This document shows, piece after piece, positions 16,101 to 18,860 of a stretch of DNA of 18,860 bases (its first letter is position 1; each line of letters begins with the position of its first letter). Origin of the DNA: Desulfobacteraceae bacterium 4572_89. GTDB taxonomy: Bacteria; Desulfobacterota; Desulfobacteria; Desulfobacterales; Desulfobacteraceae. The stretch covers positions 1 to 18,860 of the forward strand of contig NBML01000035.1 of assembly GCA_002085465.1 (NCBI GenBank), read 5' to 3'. The position numbers were made by a program, and so were the translations under genes. The notes under the pieces were generated by a model. The model worked only from the letters and a program-made list of their open reading frames with translations. It ran no database searches and was not told the DNA's origin.

Positions 16101-16136
16101 AAATGACCCGTGACCAATAAAGAATGATTAATAAAA

Positions 16137-16640
16137 ATGTTCAATAAAACCGGTTTCTTTAACTCTCTGTCTCTGATTCTTCAAAAAATTGAAGACTATA
16201 TTCTGGTCAGCCTCCTTCTGACCATGATTACCATGGCTGTACTCCAGATTTTTCTGAGAAATTTTTTTGATTCCGGTATTGTCTGGGGTGATTCCCTGGT
16301 CAGGGTTCTGGTTCTCTGGATCGGCTTGATTGGTGCCATGGTCGCCAGCAGAACGGATAACCACATCAGTATTGACATTATTTCCAGATTTCTTCCACCC
16401 AAGATTAAAAGGTTCACCACCCTGGCAGTTCATTTATTTACAGCCGTGGTAACTGCTGCCATGTCCTGGTTCAGCATGCAATTTGTTGCCATGGAAATGG
16501 CGGATAACATGACAGCCTTTGCAAGCATACCGGCCTGGGTGTGTGAAATTATCATTCCCATAGCCTTTGCTGTTATCAGCGTACGATACACATTGTTTTC
16601 AATCAACCACATTATCCAGATTATTTCGCCACAGCCATGA
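16137..16640 (+). CDS. TRAP transporter small permease, DctQ family
   Basis: The 167-residue protein has four membrane helices (about 20-40, 55-72, 90-115 and 130-155), with IEDYILVSLLLTMITMAVLQIFLRNFFDSGIVWGDSLVRVLVLWIGLIGAMVASRTDNHISIDI, the characteristic DctQ helix 1-2 region with Arg-Asn and the WGD-type loop. It forms the membrane complex with DctM. The ribosome site is weak. The stop overlaps the dctM start by 4 bp (ATGA). Confidence 0.93.
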   Translation: MFNKTGFFNSLSLILQKIEDYILVSLLLTMITMAVLQIFLRNFFDSGIVWGDSLVRVLVLWIGLIGAMVASRTDNHISIDIISRFLPPKIKRFTTLAVHLFTAVVTAAMSWFSMQFVAMEMADNMTAFASIPAWVCEIIIPIAFAVISVRYTLFSINHIIQIISPQP

Positions 16641-17917
16641 TCTTTATTTTTGTCGGCATACTAATACTCATTGCCCTGCTGGGGGCACCTTTGTTCACCA
16701 TTATCATTGCAGGGGCCATGGCTGGATTCTATACCTCAGACATTGATCTGTCCGTCATGGCCATTGAATTATACAGGATTGCCGACACCCCCATCCTGCT
16801 GGCTCTTCCATTGTTTACCTTTGCCGGTTACCTTCTGGGAGAAAGCCAAACATCCCAACGACTGGTCCGACTCACCCAGGTCTTCCTGGGGTGGATGCCG
16901 GGGGGTCTTGCCATTGTGGCCTTTGTGGTCTGTGCCCTTTTCACCGCATTTACCGGTGCCTCCGGGGTTACCATTGTGGCCATGGGCGCACTATTGTACC
17001 CGGCATTGAAACAGGCTGGATACCAGGACAATTTCAGCCTGGGTCTTGTGACCACCTCTGGAAGCCTTGGCCTGCTTCTGCCTCCTTCCCTTCCCCTGAT
17101 TTTGTATGGAATTATTGCCCAGCAGATGGGTGCCGGAATCCAGATCTCCATTGAAGACCTGTTTCTTGCAGGTATTTTCCCGGCAATTCTCATGATTGTC
17201 ATGCTATCTTTATGGAGTATCTGGACCAATAAAAAAAATCCCATTCCCAGGACCAGATTTTCCAGGAAAAAAGCTTTCCAGGCAATAAAAGACTCTGCCT
17301 GGGAAATCCCTTTGCCCATTTTTGTATTTGCAGGTATCTATTCAGGATATTTTGCCGTGTCAGAAGCAGCGGCAGTCACTGCAATGTACGTGCTTGTGGT
17401 GGAGGTTTTTATTTATAAAGAGATCAAATTGTCCCAGCTGGCCAGAATAATCCGGGAATCCATGATTATGGTGGGGGGGATACTTTTAATTCTCGGGGTA
17501 TCCCTGGCATTTACCAATTTCCTCATTGATGCCGAAGCTCCCATGAAACTTTTTGCTCTGTGCCAGACCTTTGTGACCAATAAACTGGTATTCCTGATTC
17601 TTCTGAATATTTTCCTTTTGGTCCTGGGGGCCATGCTGGATATTTTCTCTGCCATCATCATCATGGTGCCGCTGATGCTGCCGGTGGCCCTTGAATACGG
17701 GATTCATCCCGTACACCTGGGTATCATTTTCCTGGCCAATATGCAGATTGGTTATTTTACCCCGCCCGTGGGTATGAACCTGTTTATTGCCGGATATAGA
17801 TTCAACAAACCCATTGTGGAAATCTACAGGGCCACCATCCCGTTTATGCTGGTCCTTCTGGCAGCTGTTCTCATCATCACCTATTGGCCGGCCTTAAGCC
17901 TGTTTCTGATATCCTAA
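16637..17917 (+). CDS. TRAP transporter large permease, DctM family
   Basis: The 426-residue polytopic protein has about 12 membrane segments. It is the ion-coupled translocation subunit driven by Na+ or H+ gradients. Family signatures are LLALPLFTFAGYLL (54-67), FTAFTGASGVTIVAMGALLYPAL (102-124), TSGSLGLLLPPSLPLILYG (140-158, the PP-containing re-entrant loop), LGAMLDIFSAIIIMVPLMLP (330-349) and FTPPVGMNLFIA (374-385, second PP motif). Translational coupling to DctQ by a 4-bp overlap. Intact, normal length. It ends 36 bp before the convergent glnE stop; no clear terminator hairpin lies between. Confidence 0.95.
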   Translation: MIFIFVGILILIALLGAPLFTIIIAGAMAGFYTSDIDLSVMAIELYRIADTPILLALPLFTFAGYLLGESQTSQRLVRLTQVFLGWMPGGLAIVAFVVCALFTAFTGASGVTIVAMGALLYPALKQAGYQDNFSLGLVTTSGSLGLLLPPSLPLILYGIIAQQMGAGIQISIEDLFLAGIFPAILMIVMLSLWSIWTNKKNPIPRTRFSRKKAFQAIKDSAWEIPLPIFVFAGIYSGYFAVSEAAAVTAMYVLVVEVFIYKEIKLSQLARIIRESMIMVGGILLILGVSLAFTNFLIDAEAPMKLFALCQTFVTNKLVFLILLNIFLLVLGAMLDIFSAIIIMVPLMLPVALEYGIHPVHLGIIFLANMQIGYFTPPVGMNLFIAGYRFNKPIVEIYRATIPFMLVLLAAVLIITYWPALSLFLIS

Positions 17918-17953
17918 TCTCTGTATTTTAGTCCCCAAATTTTAATCACAGGA

Positions 17954-18860
17954 TCAAGCCTGGGTGGTTTCATCATCAATCTCATTATCTGGTTGTAAAC
18001 GGATATCATAAATTTCTGCCACAGCCTTTGCCATATCCAAAAAACGATTCCCTGGCAAAATCGGCTTTTTTTCCTGCAGGGTCAGCCGGTGCATGACCTG
18101 CCTCATGCTGACATATACCTCCTGGAGGATCTGGCTTTCATGGCCGGAGATAATGCCTTCAAGGCTCAAACTTTCTGCAAGACGAATATTGTCTGTCCAC
18201 ACCATGATATCAGGAAATCCATGGGCATTTTTTAAAACCAGGTATTGGATTAAAAACTCAATATCAACGATGCCGCCCCTGTCCTGCTTCAGGTCAAACA
18301 ATCCGCTTTCGTGATTTAACCGTTCTTTTCGCATGCGCTCCCGCATATCATGGACCTGGGTTTTTAAAACTTTTGGGTCCCGTTCTTTTCCCAATACTTT
18401 TTCCCGAATCCTATTGAACTGGGAAATAATTCCCGGGTCCCCTGTAATGGGGCGGGCCCGTATCAGGGCCTGGTGTTCCCAGGTCCATGCCTCATTTTCC
18501 AGATAGTCTTCAAAGGATTCAATATGGGAAACAATCATACCGGAACTTCCTCCGGGCCGCAGCCGCATGTCAGCCCCGTATAAGGTTCCTGCAGCAGTAT
18601 GTATTGTCAACGCATTAATGATCCTCTGGCCCAGGTTTGAATAAAAACGGATATTGTCAATGCTTCTTTCCCCTCCCCGGGTCATGCCGGGTTCTGTCTG
18701 ATGAAGAAAAACAAGGTCCAGATCAGATTTATACCCCATTTCAAGCCCGCCCACCTTTCCATAGGCCACAATGGCAAATCCGCATTTATCAATGGTTTTG
18801 CCTTCAAGTCCACTGGGCAGCCCGTATTTTTGGGTAACAATATTCCATGAGATCTCAAGA
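17954..18860 (-). CDS. glnE: Glutamate-ammonia-ligase adenylyltransferase GlnE, C-terminal part (5' end outside window)
   Basis: GlnE adds and removes AMP on glutamine synthetase in response to PII signalling. The visible 301 residues correspond to the C-terminal nucleotidyltransferase domain plus the end domain. They contain YGKVGGLEMGYKSDLDLVFLH, the polymerase-beta-type catalytic motif with the SDLDL aspartates (46 and 48 of the fragment), then GADMRLRPGGSSGMIVSH, EAWTWEHQALIRARPITGD, DLKQDRGGIVDIEFLIQYLVL and the helical tail ending DNEIDDETTQA. The frame is open through 18860, so the GTG at 18767-18769 is not the true start. Its 3' end converges on the TRAP operon. No lesion visible in the part shown. 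Confidence 0.93.
   Translation of the reverse strand, partial: LEISWNIVTQKYGLPSGLEGKTIDKCGFAIVAYGKVGGLEMGYKSDLDLVFLHQTEPGMTRGGERSIDNIRFYSNLGQRIINALTIHTAAGTLYGADMRLRPGGSSGMIVSHIESFEDYLENEAWTWEHQALIRARPITGDPGIISQFNRIREKVLGKERDPKVLKTQVHDMRERMRKERLNHESGLFDLKQDRGGIVDIEFLIQYLVLKNAHGFPDIMVWTDNIRLAESLSLEGIISGHESQILQEVYVSMRQVMHRLTLQEKKPILPGNRFLDMAKAVAEIYDIRLQPDNEIDDETTQA

Overview
The window looks like a chromosomal segment of a sulfate-reducing-type Desulfobacterota bacterium, probably Desulfobacteraceae-like. That placement is an inference from the style of the encoded proteins, the gene mix (a TatT-type TRAP transporter, FloA/NfeD membrane proteases, MetX/MetW methionine genes, GlnE) and a moderate GC content. 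No rRNA, tRNA, CRISPR array, insertion sequence or phage gene was seen.

Layout. (1) Positions 1-3589, minus strand: a very large envelope protein gene that runs off the left edge. It has a signal peptide, several membrane segments and two related beta-rich domains, and it is interrupted by a -1 frame change near 2620. (2) Positions 3772-7727, plus strand: a tightly packed methionine operon. It holds a PLP-dependent O-acetylhomoserine sulfhydrylase-type enzyme, homoserine O-acetyltransferase (metX), a C-terminally truncated metW, and an SAM-dependent O-methyltransferase-family protein. (3) Positions 7731-10156, plus strand: a well-formed sigma70-type promoter followed by a decayed two-gene module. 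One gene is an SPFH/prohibitin-like membrane protein with a stop and two frame changes. The other is a large AAA ATPase with two P-loops that has lost internal parts. (4) Positions 10233-13943, minus strand: an nfeD - short nfeD - floA - small membrane protein cluster, with a 12-bp triple tandem repeat and a perfect 17-bp inverted repeat between the last two genes. (5) Positions 14123-17917, plus strand: a complete TRAP transporter set in the order TatT, DctP, DctQ, DctM. (6) Positions 17954-18860, minus strand: the C-terminal third of glnE, running off the right edge.

How the genes fit together. The methionine block would acetylate homoserine and then sulfhydrylate it to homocysteine; MetW normally accompanies MetX. 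The NfeD/FloA block is a membrane-microdomain and protease module that works in the envelope. The TRAP block is an Na+/H+-driven solute importer with the extra TatT lipoprotein-like partner.

The most unusual aspect is the amount of gene erosion in the first 10 kb: a frame-shifted giant membrane protein, a truncated MetW, and an SPFH plus double-AAA pair with stops, frame changes and missing ATPase motifs, beside perfectly intact genes. The SPFH/AAA pair is the best candidate for a poorly described system; intact copies should be sought in relatives.
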